Below, piece after piece: positions 1 through 9,713 of a stretch of DNA of 64,000 bases; within the stretch, counting starts at the first letter, position 1, and every line of letters begins with the position of its first letter. The position numbers were made by a program, and so were the translations under genes. This stretch comes from Cohnella faecalis (GTDB taxonomy: Bacteria > Bacillota > Bacilli > Paenibacillales > Paenibacillaceae): NCBI RefSeq assembly GCF_003570905.1, contig NZ_QXJM01000027.1, forward strand, positions 365,989 through 429,988. The letters are read 5' to 3'. The notes under the pieces were generated by a model, which saw only the letters and a program-made list of their open reading frames with translations, was not told the origin of the DNA and made no database searches.

Positions 1-653
1 TGCCGAGAAGCTGTGGACGGACCAACATTTGCTGCTGTCCGCGGTCGGCAGCTCGCTGAGATTGGTGTTCATGGGCTTGGGGCTGGGTGGCGATCGGCGT
101 CGCCGCCGCCCTTCTTTTTCATCTCGTGCCTTGGCTCAAAGCGGCCTTCGCGCCGCTGATCGTCATTTCCCAGAACATCCCGGTCGTCGCTATCGGACCG
201 CTGTTGATCGTATGGTTCGGCTTTGGCTTGACGCCGAAGCTTATTTTGCTCGTACTCGTCTGTTTTTTTCCTATTGTTATGTCCATGATGACCGGCCTGA
301 GCCGAAGCGAGCCCCATTTACGCGAATATTTGGCGATGATCGGAGCTTCGCGCATGGAGCTCTTGCGTCGTCTGGAGCTTCCGGCGTCTCTGCCCCATTT
401 TTTCACCGGACTTAAAATAACGGCCACCTACAGCGTTTCGACGGCGGTCGTCGTGGAATGGCTCGGCGGGAGCAAAGGGATCGGCAAGTACATGCTGCTC
501 AAAAAAGCGAGCTACGATGCCGCGGGCGTATTCGCCTCGGTCATTTGGGTCGTCGCGCTTAGTCTTGCCGTATACGGACTCGTCCTCCTGGCGGAGCGGC
601 TTGTCGTGCGCTGGACGCCGCGAACGGGCAATCAAGGAGGGACGGGTCGATGA
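1..653 (+). CDS. ABC transporter permease, 5'-truncated, one frameshift
   Basis: Inner-membrane permease of a nitrate/sulfonate/thiamine-precursor type ABC importer (BPD_transp_1 family). The window starts inside the gene. Residues coded from base 2 read AEKLWTDQHLLLSAVG, then the frame shifts by one base in a G-rich stretch near 80-86 and continues as VAIGVAAALLFHLV to the stop at 653. The remainder has at least four hydrophobic segments. It also carries the cytoplasmic coupling loop EYLAMIGASRMELLRRLELP, which fits the EAA motif contacting the ATPase. The stop overlaps the ATPase start (ATGA), so the two are translationally coupled. The substrate cannot be read from the sequence; the pairing with a TatD-like hydrolase resembles thiamine-precursor uptake operons, but that is inference. 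The frameshift is probably a sequencing error. Confidence 0.85.
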
Positions 654-1429
654 AAGCCGCTTTGGAATTGCATAGCTTGTCCAAAGCCTATCGGCGCAGT
701 GACGGACGATCGCATCCGGTGCTGGACGGCGTATCCCTTACCGTCGGCGAGGGCGAATTCGTCTCGCTTGTCGGTCCTTCCGGCAGCGGCAAGACGACGC
801 TGTTCCGGTTGATCGGCGGAGTGGAGAAGCCCGATGCAGGGCGGATTGCTATCGGAGACAGGGAAGTGACCGGAGAGCGCGGCCACATTAGCTATATGCC
901 GCAGCAGCCTGCGCTGTTTCCATGGCTGACGGTGACCGGCAATATCGCCGCCGCGCTCGAGACGGGCGGCATGGATCGGAAGATGGCGCGAAAAGCCGGG
1001 CTTGAGTGGCTTCGCCGGATCGGGCTCGAAGGAGTGGCCGAGGAGTACCCGCATGTGCTGTCCGGAGGAATGCAGCAGCGCGTGTCGTTCTTGCGAGCGC
1101 TGCTCATGCCGCGGAACGTCATGTGTCTCGACGAGCCGTTCGCCGCTCTGGACGCGCTCACCCGCGCGGACATGCAGCGGTGGCTGCTGCAGCTATGGGA
1201 AGCGGAGCGCCGAAGCGTTCTGTTCGTGACGCACAGCATTGAGGAGGCGCTGACGCTGTCCGACCGGATCTACGTGCTGTCCGCCGCTCCGGCGAAGGTC
1301 GTGAAGGAGATCGTCGTGCCGTTCGACCGCCCCCGTCGACCGGACGTGTGGCTCGCGCCGGCGTTCGTGGAGCTAAAGAAGGAAGTTCTCGATTTGCTCG
1401 GACAAGGAGATGGCTCGAATGCCGTTTGA
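650..1429 (+). CDS. ABC transporter ATP-binding protein (SsuB/ThiZ/TauB type)
   Basis: Cytoplasmic ATPase energising the upstream permease. The 259 residues show Walker A GPSGSGKTT at 42-50, Q-loop YMPQQ near 82-86, signature LSGGMQQR at 137-144, Walker B VMCLDEP at 157-163 with D-loop, and the switch histidine in FVTHS at about 195. The sequence places it with importers for sulfonates, taurine, nitrate or hydroxymethylpyrimidine. Its ATG overlaps the permease stop and its own end overlaps the start of the TatD-like gene, giving a compact three-gene operon. No periplasmic-type binding protein is visible because the operon begins outside the window. Confidence 0.92.
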   Translation: MKAALELHSLSKAYRRSDGRSHPVLDGVSLTVGEGEFVSLVGPSGSGKTTLFRLIGGVEKPDAGRIAIGDREVTGERGHISYMPQQPALFPWLTVTGNIAAALETGGMDRKMARKAGLEWLRRIGLEGVAEEYPHVLSGGMQQRVSFLRALLMPRNVMCLDEPFAALDALTRADMQRWLLQLWEAERRSVLFVTHSIEEALTLSDRIYVLSAAPAKVVKEIVVPFDRPRRPDVWLAPAFVELKKEVLDLLGQGDGSNAV

Positions 1430-2227
1430 CGCGCATATTCATCTCGATCTTTATGAAAGAGAAGCGCTGGAAGCGATGCTTACGTCGACGTTTGGATCGG
1501 GCGGCAGCGACAGCATCGACGGCGTCGTCGCCGTCTCGATGGGAATGGAGTCCTGCTTGGCAAACCGGGAGCTTGCGCGCCGATTCCCGGGACGGATCCT
1601 GCCGCGTACGGTCATCATCCCGAGCAAGCGCCGCTCTCCGAGGAGGAGCTGGAGGCATTGTGCGGGTGGATACGGGAGCGGGGAGACGAGCCGTTCGCGA
1701 TTGGCGAGGTCGGCTTGCCCTACTATACGCGCAAAGAGGCGGAGGAGCGGGGCGAGCCGTTCGATCTTGGGCCGTACAGACGCCAATTGGAGAGGTTCGT
1801 AACGCTGGCTGCCGAGCTGGATCGTCCGATCGCGCTTCATTCCGTGTATGAGGACGCGGACGAGACGATAGAACTGCTAGAGCGCTATCGGGTGCGAAGA
1901 GCGCATTTTCACTGGTTCAAGGGCAGCCCGGAATCCGTCGCTCGTATGGTCGACAACGGCTATTTCATTTCCGTTACGCCCGACGTAGAGTACGAGAAGG
2001 AAATACGAGAGCTGGCAACGGTCTATCCGCTTGATCGGCTTATGGTGGAGACGGACGGTCCGTGGCCGTTCGAAGGTTCGTTCGCAGGGAAGGAAACCGA
2101 GCCGGGGATGGTCCGCGCGGTCATTCGGGAAATCGCAGCTCTTCGCGGACTGAGGGAGGATCAGGTAGACGCGGTTGTGCGCCGCAATACCGAGCTGCTC
2201 TATCGATGGGATTTGCTGCAACCGTGA
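1419..2227 (+). CDS. TatD-family metal-dependent hydrolase (one frameshift)
   Basis: Amidohydrolase-fold protein of the TatD family, about 269 residues when one indel is repaired. The N-terminal part reads MPFDAHIHLD with the HxH metal pair, and the C-terminal part contains AIGEVGLPYY, IALHSVYEDA, HFHWFKGS and VETDGPWPF, the usual series of metal ligands. The frame breaks near 1602, where LP in one frame should continue as AYGHHPEQAPL in the next. I chose ATG 1419 because GGAG lies 9 bases upstream; the ATG at 1410 abuts that same site. It is the last gene of the operon, ends at an intrinsic terminator, and probably acts on the imported substrate rather than DNA, but this is inference. Confidence 0.82.
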
Positions 2228-2254
2228 TCGCCTCCTGGGCGTTGCGGTTTTTTT
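2220..2254 (+). terminator. Intrinsic terminator after the ABC/TatD operon
   Basis: Outer arms AACCG and CGGTT enclose a CGCC/GGCG inner stem and are followed by eight T. The hairpin overlaps the TatD-like stop codon. Confidence 0.6.
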
Positions 2255-2797
2255 TCTGTTTTTCGGGCTGCGGCGGATATAGACACTCGGTAACTTGTAC
2301 TCGGGGTGCTCGGTAAAATGTATTTGTTGTTAAGTAACTCGTATTTCGTCGTTCAGTAACTTGTCTCTCGTACCTCGAAGCTAGCAAACTTATGCTCGGT
2401 GCCTTGAGCTCGCATGTAAAAGCTACCGTTAATTTAAAGAGAATCTTGTAGTTTAGCAAGATTAGATGCATTTCCTACAGATAATAAGGTCCGTGCAACC
2501 TCAACTTAACACAAACGGTCTAATTAAATGTATCTTATGCAGGCAGTCGCTTCACACTCGAGCCATCCGGAAAAAGAACGGTACGAAATACATCTAAATG
2601 ATCTGATGAACGCCCCTAGTTTCACTTGAACGAGGCGGGGACAGAACGGGATAGGCAGCTTCGAACTGAGCGAACGCTATGGCGCTTAAAGCTGGAAGAC
2701 CGGAGTTTCCTCAAGACAAGCCTGGCTCTTGTTATCGTATGCGCGAGACGATAAAAAGATTGTTGAAATATGGTCGATAGTGGGAGGCACAAAAGTA
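2255..2797. other. Non-coding stretch with degenerate short repeats
   Basis: No convincing gene. Between about 2285 and 2375 the pattern GTAACTTGTnCTCG recurs loosely (GTAACTTGTACTCGG, GTAACTCGTATTTCG, GTAACTTGTCTCTCG). The rest shows no structure that I can assign. Confidence 0.5.
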
Positions 2798-2826
2798 CTG
2801 ATTCGCTCGAAGCTTGATGATACAAT
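2798..2826 (+). promoter_or_regulatory. Candidate extended -10 promoter for the MBOAT operon
   Basis: TGA-TACAAT at 2818-2826 is an extended -10 element; the -35 candidate CTGATT at 2798 is weak. It would start transcription about 55 bases before the MBOAT gene. Confidence 0.4.
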
Positions 2827-2889
2827 AGAAAAATTGGAGAAAACAATTCGCCCTCGGGAAGAAACTCGACGAAAAGAAGGGGTTTTTCT

Positions 2890-4319
2890 GTGATTTTTTC
2901 GACTTATACGTTTATTTTTACGTTTCTGCCGATTACGTTTTTCGGTTATCGGCTGCTGAACACATTCAAGCTGCATACCGTCGCGAAGGCTTGGCTGGTG
3001 CTCGCCTCGCTCTATTTTTACTCGCAAGGAAGCGGCTCGTTCGTTCTCATCTTCATCGCCGACATTCTGTTCAACCTTACGATAGGCAATCTGATCATGA
3101 GGGCGAATAGAGCGGGCTCTACCGGCGTGAAGCGGCTGCTGCTAGGGATCGGACTTGCGCAGAACATCCTGTTTCTCGGCTACTATAAATACGCCAACTT
3201 CATGATAGAGAACGTCAATATGGTGACCGGCCATGCGTATTCTCTCGTTCACATTGCGCTGCCGCTGGGCATTTCCTTTTACACGTTCCAGCTGATCGCC
3301 TACCTGGTCGACTGCTACAGAGGCCGCGCGCTTCCGACGCCGATCATCGATTTTCTTATGTTCGTTACGTTTTTTCCGCAGCTGGTCGTCGGCCCATCGT
3401 GCATCACGGCGACATTATGCCGCAAATCCAGGATAAGAAGCAGCCGCTGTTCAATAGAGCCAATATGATGCTCGGCATCTTCCTGTTCTCGCTAGGCTGC
3501 GCCAAAAAGATCATGCTGGCCGACCCGCTGACCGGCTATTCCGCTGCTTATTTCTCGGGCGCGGGAGCGGCCGACACGTTAACCGCGTGGCTGTCGTCCG
3601 TCGGCTATACGATGTCCTACTATTTCGATCTGTCGGGCTATGCGGACATGGCTCTCGGTCTTGCTCTCTTTTTCAATATTAAGCTTCCTCACAACTTCAA
3701 TTCGCCGTACAAGGCCAGAAATTTCCGCGAATACTGGCAAAGATGGCATATGACTCTATCGAAATTTTTATCCGATTACGTCTTTCGCACCGTGTACCGC
3801 AAAGGCAGCGGGAGCTTCAACTTCTATTCCGCCGTCATGGTGACTTTTCTCGTATCGGGCATTTGGCACGGCGCGGGCTGGCAGTTCGTGCTGTGGGGAG
3901 CTATTAACGGCGTTCTGGTGTGCGCATCTCACTTCATGTACAGGCGCAAGTGGAAGCTGCCGTTCTGGCTTGCCTGGACTTTGACGTTCGCGGGCGTCAT
4001 CGCAACCCGCATCCTGTTCGTGTCGAAGGACGCGGAGCAGGCGATGGATGTCATGCGGTCAATGGTGAGCTTGCGCGATTTTGCCGGCATGGACTTTGCG
4101 GCGTTCTCGCATCATTTGCTGACTTTTGGCGCGTACCACCTCTATACGATCGTCCTGCTCGTCATCGCGATGCTCATTTCGTTCTTCGCTCCCAACTCCA
4201 GCGAAATAACGAAAGACTTCGTGCCTCGCTATCGGCATGCTGTCGCAGCGGCATTATTGCTGGGCATTTCGTTGTCGCAGATGACGTCCGTATCCAAATT
4301 CCTATACTTCCAGTTCTGA
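2890..4319 (+). CDS. MBOAT-family O-acyltransferase (AlgI/PatA-like), one frameshift
   Basis: Multi-pass membrane acyltransferase that moves acyl groups, commonly acetyl, onto cell-surface polysaccharide. Repairing one missing base near 3394 gives about 476 residues, the usual AlgI length. Conserved MBOAT features are FFPQLVVGP followed after the break by HHGDIMPQI, REYWQRWHMTLS, and the catalytic-histidine motif SGIWHGAGWQF. The start GTG at 2890 follows AAGGGG by about 9 bases. The next gene begins ten bases after its stop and codes for an SGNH-like plus deacetylase protein, so both probably modify the same exopolysaccharide. In alginate and similar systems an MBOAT protein hands acetyl groups to an SGNH-fold partner; the same division of labour is inferred here. 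Confidence 0.88.
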
Positions 4320-4328
4320 GGTGAACGC

Positions 4329-6163
4329 ATGAAATTCCGCAAATGGCTGTTAACGTTCATAGGCTCGCTCGTGCTGGCGGGGCTGGCGGTGGGCGGCTTC
4401 AACTACGTAGTGGACCCGTTCGGGTATTCGGGGACAAGGTGCTGAAATGGCATTCCTACGACATGGTCAACAACCCGAGGGTAGCGAAAATCGGCTATCT
4501 CGACCAATATCACGATCGCTATAATTCGTATATTATCGGCGGCTCCAAATCGAGCTCCATCTCTCCGACGCTGCTCAACAAGTACTACGGAGACGACGCA
4601 AAATTTTACAGCATGCTTATGTACGGCGGCGATTTTCACGATTACGAAAAAACGCTCGTCTACATAGTCGACCATTACAAGCCGAAAAATATCGTTATCC
4701 ATATGAGCTTGCAGGAAATCAGCCACTATAACGAGACGGCGACCGACTTCAAGCAATCGCTGCACGCCAAGGTGACGGGGGAATCGCTGTTCTCCTTTTA
4801 CCTGAAATATTTGAAGCTGAATCCGTCTTACGGGTATACGAAGCTTGAAGGGCTGGCGAAGCGGGGGATCGATCCGTTCGAATATTCCCAGTTCATTCCG
4901 GAGACCGGCGTCTACAATAAGGTGAAACGCGACGCGGAGAAGGTGGACGATCTGGAAGCGTTCATGGCTGCGAACAAGGAAGCTTTCGCGCCGTTCGGCA
5001 AGCTCGAAGCGACCGCCTTGGACAAAAACGTCGAGGCCATCAAGCGAATGAAGGAGTATACCGAGTCGCACGGCATTACGTTCCGCATGATTGCGGGAGC
5101 GACCTCCGAGCAGGAGCTGAAGAGCTACGATATGTCGGCGCTCAAGCGATATTGGGCCAAAATAGCCAACGTGACGGACTTCTGGGACTTCTCGGGGTAT
5201 ACGAACGTCAGCGGCGATTTGCGGTATTTTTACGATACGATGCACTATCGGAATACGCTCGGGGCGATGATGCTCGGGTATATTTTCAAGGATCCCGATG
5301 TGTACGTGCCCAAGAATTTCGGCCATCTGACGACCAAGGACAATGTGGCGGAGTATGCCGAGAAAATCTTTACGCCGCCTGCCGCCGCATCCAAGACGAA
5401 GCTGAAGATGCCGATTCTCGTCTACCATCATATCGACGAAGATCCGGACGAGCCCGGTCCGCTTATTACGCCGCCGGATAAGTTCAGGAGCGATATGGCT
5501 GCGGTGAAGGCGGCGGGGTACACCCCTGTGTTCATGCAGGATCTGATCGATTACGTGGACGGCAAAAAAGAGCTTCCCGCCAAGCCGGTAGCGATTACGC
5601 TCGATGACGGCTACTTGAGCAATTACGAGTATGCGTATCCGATTCTGAAGGAGCTTGGGATGAAGGCGACGATTTCGATGATCGGCTGGTCGGTCGGATT
5701 GACGGAGCACCGCGTTCCGGGCAAGCCTTTTTACCCGCACTTTACGTGGCAGGAAGCGAAGGAAATGGTCGATTCCGGCGTTATCGACATTCAGAATCAT
5801 AGCGTCGATATGCATGAATCGGGCAAGGACGATCCGGACGTCCGAATCGGCGTTCTGAGCAAGGACGGCGAATCGACGGGCGCATACGGCCAAGCGTTCA
5901 TCGAGGACGTACGCGAGATGGAGTCGAGGATCGAGAGCCGGCTCGGCAACGAGGTGAACGTGTTCACGTATCCGTTCGGCTATTACAATCACTTGTCCGA
6001 GCAAATTTTGAAGGATATGGGCTACCGAGTGACGTTGACGACAAAATCGGGCATTAGCGACATAGTCCGAGGAGACCCGCGGACGCTGTTCGGCTTGAAG
6101 CGGATCAACGCCGGCCCCGAAGTGTCGAGCGATGCGCTGGTCGGCAAGCTTGCGGGGAAGTGA
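4329..6163 (+). CDS. Membrane-anchored SGNH-like / CE4 polysaccharide deacetylase two-domain protein (one frameshift)
   Basis: About 611 residues after repair of a one-G deletion near 4425, where DPFGYSG should read DPFGVFGDKVLKW. The start ATG 4329 follows GAGGTG. The N-terminus MKFRKWLLTFIGSLVLAGL is a signal anchor. The first half (about 40-350) resembles DltD/AlgX-type SGNH proteins, with IIGGSKSSSISP as the likely serine block and a late DTMHYRNTLG segment. The second half (about 360-600) is a carbohydrate esterase 4 domain: MPILVYHH, AITLDDGY with the Asp-Asp pair, QNHSVDMH as the HxxxH metal motif, and FTYPFGYYN. The combination suggests one protein that both adds and removes acetyl groups on an extracellular polymer. 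The functional link to the upstream MBOAT gene is inference from adjacency. Confidence 0.8.
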
Positions 6164-6802
6164 GCCGCAGAATTCGGTAAGTTAGTGTGTGCGAGCCTTC
6201 GCGCGTAAGAAGGCATTGCCGTACCGAGCATGTGTTCGTCGGCAGACATCTGCGGCAGCTGTCCTTGAGCAGGAGAATGGGTTGAGTGCGCGCGCGAATC
6301 ATCGGCTTGCGAGTATTAAGGTAGGCGGGCGGCGTGAGGGCGGTAGATGAGTCGCAAACTGCATGCTACTTACGTGTGCGACAAAAACGTCGTCCGCGCG
6401 AACCCAACCCCTTCCGAAGAGGAAGTTAGATGAACGAAATGTAAAACCTGCAGTTAATTCAAGCAAAATGATTGTTTGGATACCAAACAGATGCAGAAAG
6501 AGCAGCTATTTCATGGTGCGCGGTTTGTTCATCCTGTTCAAGCAACGATTAGCTGTACCTTCTACAGGTAAAAGTAGTTACTGTTTGGGAACGCGCCATA
6601 TAGCGGTACGTTGTGCAGTTAATTGTTTAACAATGGACGAACAAGCACCCAGCAAGCACCAACAGCGTCTAATATTGGACGAACAAGCACCTCGCAATGC
6701 CAACCGGCAGGCGAACTAGCAGCAGCAGCCGGAGATGCGAGAGAGTGAACAAGCCCAATCCCAAATCGGAGATCAGCCTGGTCGAACCCAATCGTTACAC
6801 CA
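6164..6802. other. Non-coding stretch with a 16-bp direct repeat
   Basis: No supported gene in about 640 bases. An exact 16-bp direct repeat beginning TGGACGAACAAGC lies at 6634-6649 and 6676-6691, and a GCCTTC/GAAGGC hairpin near 6196-6215 lacks a T-run. Confidence 0.5.
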
Positions 6803-6831
6803 AAGAACGCCGGTCATCGACCGGCGTTCTT
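6803..6831. terminator. Perfect 13-bp hairpin at the end of the small membrane protein gene
   Basis: AAGAACGCCGGTC pairs perfectly with GACCGGCGTTCTT around a three-base ATC loop. The stop codon of the minus-strand gene lies inside it. The T-tract is short on both sides, so termination efficiency is uncertain. Confidence 0.6.
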
Positions 6832-6996
6832 CTTCGCTTGGCTGCGCAATCGCAGTCCGTTGATGCCAAGCCAAATGCCGGCGATGACGAGAGCCGTGCC
6901 GATCAGTCTATTCACATACAACAAATCGATAACGCCGAACGCTGCCAGAAGAACTCCGAAAATGACATAAAGCAGCGGATTGGTTTTTCTTTTCAT
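6814..6996 (-). CDS. Small two-helix membrane protein, 60 residues
   Basis: Residues 8-25 (LLYVIFGVLLAAFGVIDL) and 30-48 (RLIGTALVIAGIWLGINGL) are two hydrophobic segments, with basic residues at both ends (MKRKTN, RSQAKKNAGR). GAGGTG lies 5-6 bases before the ATG. It looks like the short uncharacterised membrane proteins common in Bacillales. No function can be assigned; it ends in a strong hairpin and stands alone. Confidence 0.65.
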   Translation of the reverse strand: MKRKTNPLLYVIFGVLLAAFGVIDLLYVNRLIGTALVIAGIWLGINGLRLRSQAKKNAGR

Positions 6997-7098
6997 GAGG
7001 CACCTCGCTAATAGTTAGAAAACGGGATACGGGCTGCGTAAACAAGCCCAAAGCATTGGCGCGCAGGGAGCAGGAGCACTGGCTCGACGCCCGCCGAC

Positions 7099-7281
7099 TC
7101 AAACGTGATAGGAGCCGGTCGGCTCATTCAGTACCCATTCCAGCAAAAAGATTTGATCCTCCAGCCGAGCGATGCGGTCGCTTGACGGATGGCCGCCTTC
7201 TTCGGCAGCCAGCGCCTCCAGACGCTTCTTCTGTCCGGCGAGCTCGTTGAGCTTGCGTTTCACTTGATCGGCCGTTCTCAT
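7099..7281 (-). CDS. Small predicted coiled-coil protein
   Basis: About 60 residues beginning MRTADQVKRKLNELAGQ. I chose this start because GGAG lies 8 bases upstream; an upstream in-frame ATG at 7302 has no such site. The sequence is charged, with heptad-like leucines through two helices (QVKRKLNELAGQKKRLEAL and RIARLEDQIFLLEWVLNE), so a helical hairpin is likely. The family is not recognised. It is transcribed away from the neighbouring beta-flower gene. Confidence 0.6.
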   Translation of the reverse strand: MRTADQVKRKLNELAGQKKRLEALAAEEGGHPSSDRIARLEDQIFLLEWVLNEPTGSYHV

Positions 7282-7349
7282 GGTCGTTCTCCTCTCCGTC
7301 ATCTCATGGTATTCTGTTATTATGGCAAAAAAAGAGGGGATCGGACAAG

Positions 7350-7715
7350 ATGAACGAATGGTATTTCGATCGATTTGGACAAGCGATGTTCGTCATCGCC
7401 GAAGGAGATCGTTTCGTGAGCCGGAACGGGCGCAATTTGGGATGGCTGAAAGACAAGTCCGTATACACGTTGACGGGGAGGCCTGTCGCGTGGCTGGATA
7501 ACGGAGTGATGAGGGATGGATCGGGGAATATCGTCGCGTTCGCAAGGTCTGCGGCGGGAGTGCTGCCGTCTGTGCCGGGGATGAGCGGAGCGCCAGGGAC
7601 GCCGTCCTTGCCGGGACGCCCGCCCCTGCCCGGATTCGCGGGAACGATGAGCAACCCGGGCGGCGGCGGCTGGGGATCGAAGACGATCCGCGAGCTTTTT
7701 GGGACGGATGTATAA
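7350..7715 (+). CDS. Four-fold beta-flower domain protein
   Basis: 121 residues. The first 65 contain short repeated beta-strand motifs ending in small loops (WYFDRFGQAMFVIAEGDRFVSRNGRNLGWLKD, then VYTLTGRPVAWLDNGVMRDGSGNIVAF when split at the repeat), typical of the 4-fold beta-flower family of Bacillales. The C-terminal half is low in complexity and rich in Pro and Gly (VPGMSGAPGTPSLPGRPPLP). GGGG lies about 9 bases upstream of the ATG. The family has no settled function. Part of its 3' end reappears in inverted orientation at about 25025-25180, at the second fold point. Confidence 0.65.
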   Translation: MNEWYFDRFGQAMFVIAEGDRFVSRNGRNLGWLKDKSVYTLTGRPVAWLDNGVMRDGSGNIVAFARSAAGVLPSVPGMSGAPGTPSLPGRPPLPGFAGTMSNPGGGGWGSKTIRELFGTDV

Positions 7716-7740
7716 AAGAGGTGCTGGCGGATTGAAAGAA

Positions 7741-8118
7741 TCAGCCTAGAATATGGCGGGCAAGCACGGCCTGCAGCTCGTAAATGTTCAAGCTCTTGTT
7801 GAACGTCTTCGAGACCGGCGTCGGATTGCCGGAAATCCAAAATTTCAGCTCGGCATCCAAGTCGAAATGCCCGGACGTTTCAATGCTGAAATGGGAGATG
7901 CTTTTGTACGGATAGGAATGATAATCGACTTTTCTGCCCGTTAGGCCTTGCTTGTCGATGAGAATAAGTCTCTTGTCGGTGAATACGAATAGGTCGCGAA
8001 TCAGCTTGTATGCTTTTTCCACCCGTTCGCTCTCGTAGAGCAGATTGGCTAAATCCTTTTGCGCTTCGGCCGGACTGATTTCGGATGCGTTGCCGAGTAA
8101 GCCGTCAAAAATGCCCAT
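7741..8118 (-). CDS. Bacterial PH-domain protein (bPH_1 family)
   Basis: 125 residues with the layout of the Bacillus bPH_1 family: an N-terminal helix (MGIFDGLLGNASEIS), then LFVFTDKRLILIDKQGLTG and KVDYHSYPYKSISHFSIET, and a C-terminal helix (SLNIYELQAVLARHIL). Such proteins are cytoplasmic and bind peptides or lipids; no specific role is known. The gene is repeated in damaged form at 24657-25021 and 25181-25525 because of the fold-back structure described for this region. Confidence 0.8.
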   Translation of the reverse strand: MGIFDGLLGNASEISPAEAQKDLANLLYESERVEKAYKLIRDLFVFTDKRLILIDKQGLTGRKVDYHSYPYKSISHFSIETSGHFDLDAELKFWISGNPTPVSKTFNKSLNIYELQAVLARHILG

Positions 8119-8341
8119 GTGCAGTTATCCTCCTGTGCTGTCCCATCGGCTGGGCGATTGGCTCGCGTTGCTCAGACTGAGCTATTTTACCATTTTGGGC
8201 ATGTCTATTGGAAGATGGAATAGAGCAATGGAATCAAGGCTCCGCTAATTGGCGGAGCCTTTCTCTTTGATCGCCGCGACAAGCGTAGGACGGAGCGAAT
8301 AGCATAGGACAAGACCGGCAGAGAGGGGGGACTTAGGCTTG

Positions 8342-9028
8342 ATGGACAGAAAGACATTTTTCGAAAAATTGGCTCCCTCCGCCGTGCGCGCCCGAGAAGA
8401 AGGCTCGCCGATGTTTGCGTCGGTAAGGCTCGCTCAGAATTGGCTCGAAACGGGCGGGGTTATTAATAAGCACAACAATCTCGGCGGATTGAAAGCGGGG
8501 TCAGGTACGGCGAACGAATGGTGGAAGGGCGATACGTACACGGCTGCGACATGGGAAATGATCGGAGGGGAAAGAATCGAGACGATCGAAACGTGGCGAT
8601 CCTACGGCAGCATTCACGACTTCTATCGGGATCAGGACCGATTGCTTAGGACGTCTCGTTATGCGCGAGTTCGGGCCGCACGCACACCGGAGATACAGGC
8701 CGAGGCGTTGTGGCTGTGCGGGTATGCGACAGACCCGGCCTATTCAACCAAGCTTATCGAAATTATGAATAGGAACGGTCTGAAAAAATACGACAGCGAG
8801 AAGGAGGATGAGCCGATGACCAAGGAGGAAAAGGAAGCGTTCGAGGCGCTGGTCAAACGAGTGGTGGCGCTCGAAGAGGAGAAGCGGTTGCCGGCGCCGG
8901 AATGGTTCATTGCCGAGTTCGGCAGCGCCGATCTCGGCGGCGCTATTCGCGATCCGCGGGGCACGCCGGATTTTTGGAGAGCGGTCGGCGTCGTCATTCG
9001 AGCAGCCCGAAAAGGGCTGCTGAAATAA
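8342..9028 (+). CDS. Glucosaminidase-type peptidoglycan hydrolase
   Basis: About 228 residues. Residues 1-150 look like the glucosaminidase domain: FASVRLAQNWLETGGVI holds the probable catalytic glutamate (near residue 36), followed by KHNNLGGLKAG, YGSIHDFYRDQDRLL and YATDPAYSTKLIEIM. All are typical of FlgJ/LytG-like N-acetylglucosaminidases. Residues 155-185 form a charged helix (MTKEEKEAFEALVKRVVALEEEK), and the tail resembles the C-terminus of phage-type endolysins. No signal peptide is visible, which also suits a phage-derived or holin-dependent enzyme. A purine-rich GAGAGGGGGG lies before the start. It is adjacent to a NucB-type nuclease. Damaged copies lie at 23761-24436 and 25761-26449. 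Confidence 0.8.
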   Translation: MDRKTFFEKLAPSAVRAREEGSPMFASVRLAQNWLETGGVINKHNNLGGLKAGSGTANEWWKGDTYTAATWEMIGGERIETIETWRSYGSIHDFYRDQDRLLRTSRYARVRAARTPEIQAEALWLCGYATDPAYSTKLIEIMNRNGLKKYDSEKEDEPMTKEEKEAFEALVKRVVALEEEKRLPAPEWFIAEFGSADLGGAIRDPRGTPDFWRAVGVVIRAARKGLLK

Positions 9029-9112
9029 ATTTAGCACCCCGCGGATGATGGTCTGCGGGGAGTTCCCGTGCTACAATCGGATACATTACGCGCACAGGAG
9101 CAGGAGAGAAAT

Positions 9113-9568
9113 ATGAAGAAAAGAAGAAGCCGCAAGAAGGATAAGATTCCGTTTTTCATTATTGTCATTATCGCCGTCGCCTTTTTCTTGAATTATTACA
9201 TGGAAAAGGAGCAGCCAAAGACTCAGCCGGCAACGAGTTCGAACGTCGTCGCCCTGTTTTTTCCGACCGACCAATATCCCGAGACCGGCCGCCATATCAA
9301 GGAGGCGATCGCCGCAGGCGAATCGGCCATCTGCACGATCGATCGCGACGAAGCAGAAGAGCGCCGGAAAGAGTCGTTGAAAGGGATCCCCACCAAAAAA
9401 GGCTACGACCGAGACGAGTGGCCGATGGCCATGTGCGCGGAAGGCGGCTCGGGTGCGGACATCAAGTACATAGACCCTTCGGACAACCGCGGAGCCGGCT
9501 CCTGGGTCAGCAACCAGTTGGAGGATTACCCGGACGGGACGCGGGTTGAGTTTGTTTTTCGGGAGTAG
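9113..9568 (+). CDS. Secreted or anchored NucA/NucB-family deoxyribonuclease
   Basis: About 151 residues from ATG 9113, preceded by [17 protein letters not shown] is followed by the hydrophobic stretch [15 protein letters not shown], an uncleaved anchor or signal. The catalytic region matches NucA/NucB well: [34 protein letters not shown] with EGG next, and [15 protein letters not shown] ending in YPDGTRVEF. NucB enzymes are small extracellular DNases linked to sporulation and biofilm DNA turnover. The neighbour is a glucosaminidase, so both may act during cell lysis; that is inference. Frame-broken copies are at 23237-23678 and 26533-26996. Confidence 0.88.
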   Translation: MKKRRSRKKDKIPFFIIVIIAVAFFLNYYMEKEQPKTQPATSSNVVALFFPTDQYPETGRHIKEAIAAGESAICTIDRDEAEERRKESLKGIPTKKGYDRDEWPMAMCAEGGSGADIKYIDPSDNRGAGSWVSNQLEDYPDGTRVEFVFRE

Positions 9569-9713
9569 AGGCGATGTTGGCCGAATGAAAGAATGTGAAG
9601 GGGGTAAGTTTTTTCACCATTTTGGAAGGAAATGGGCAATCTTCGAAGAAGTTGTAAGGAGATGAGGTCCCGAGCGGGAAAATCATCTGACGGTTAGCAT
9701 AAGAGAGTGGAGA

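Noticed and set aside
4403..6004. Minus-strand frame of 533 codons opposite the deacetylase gene
   Set aside because: Arg/His/Val-rich shadow translation with no family signature; the plus strand has clear CE4 motifs.
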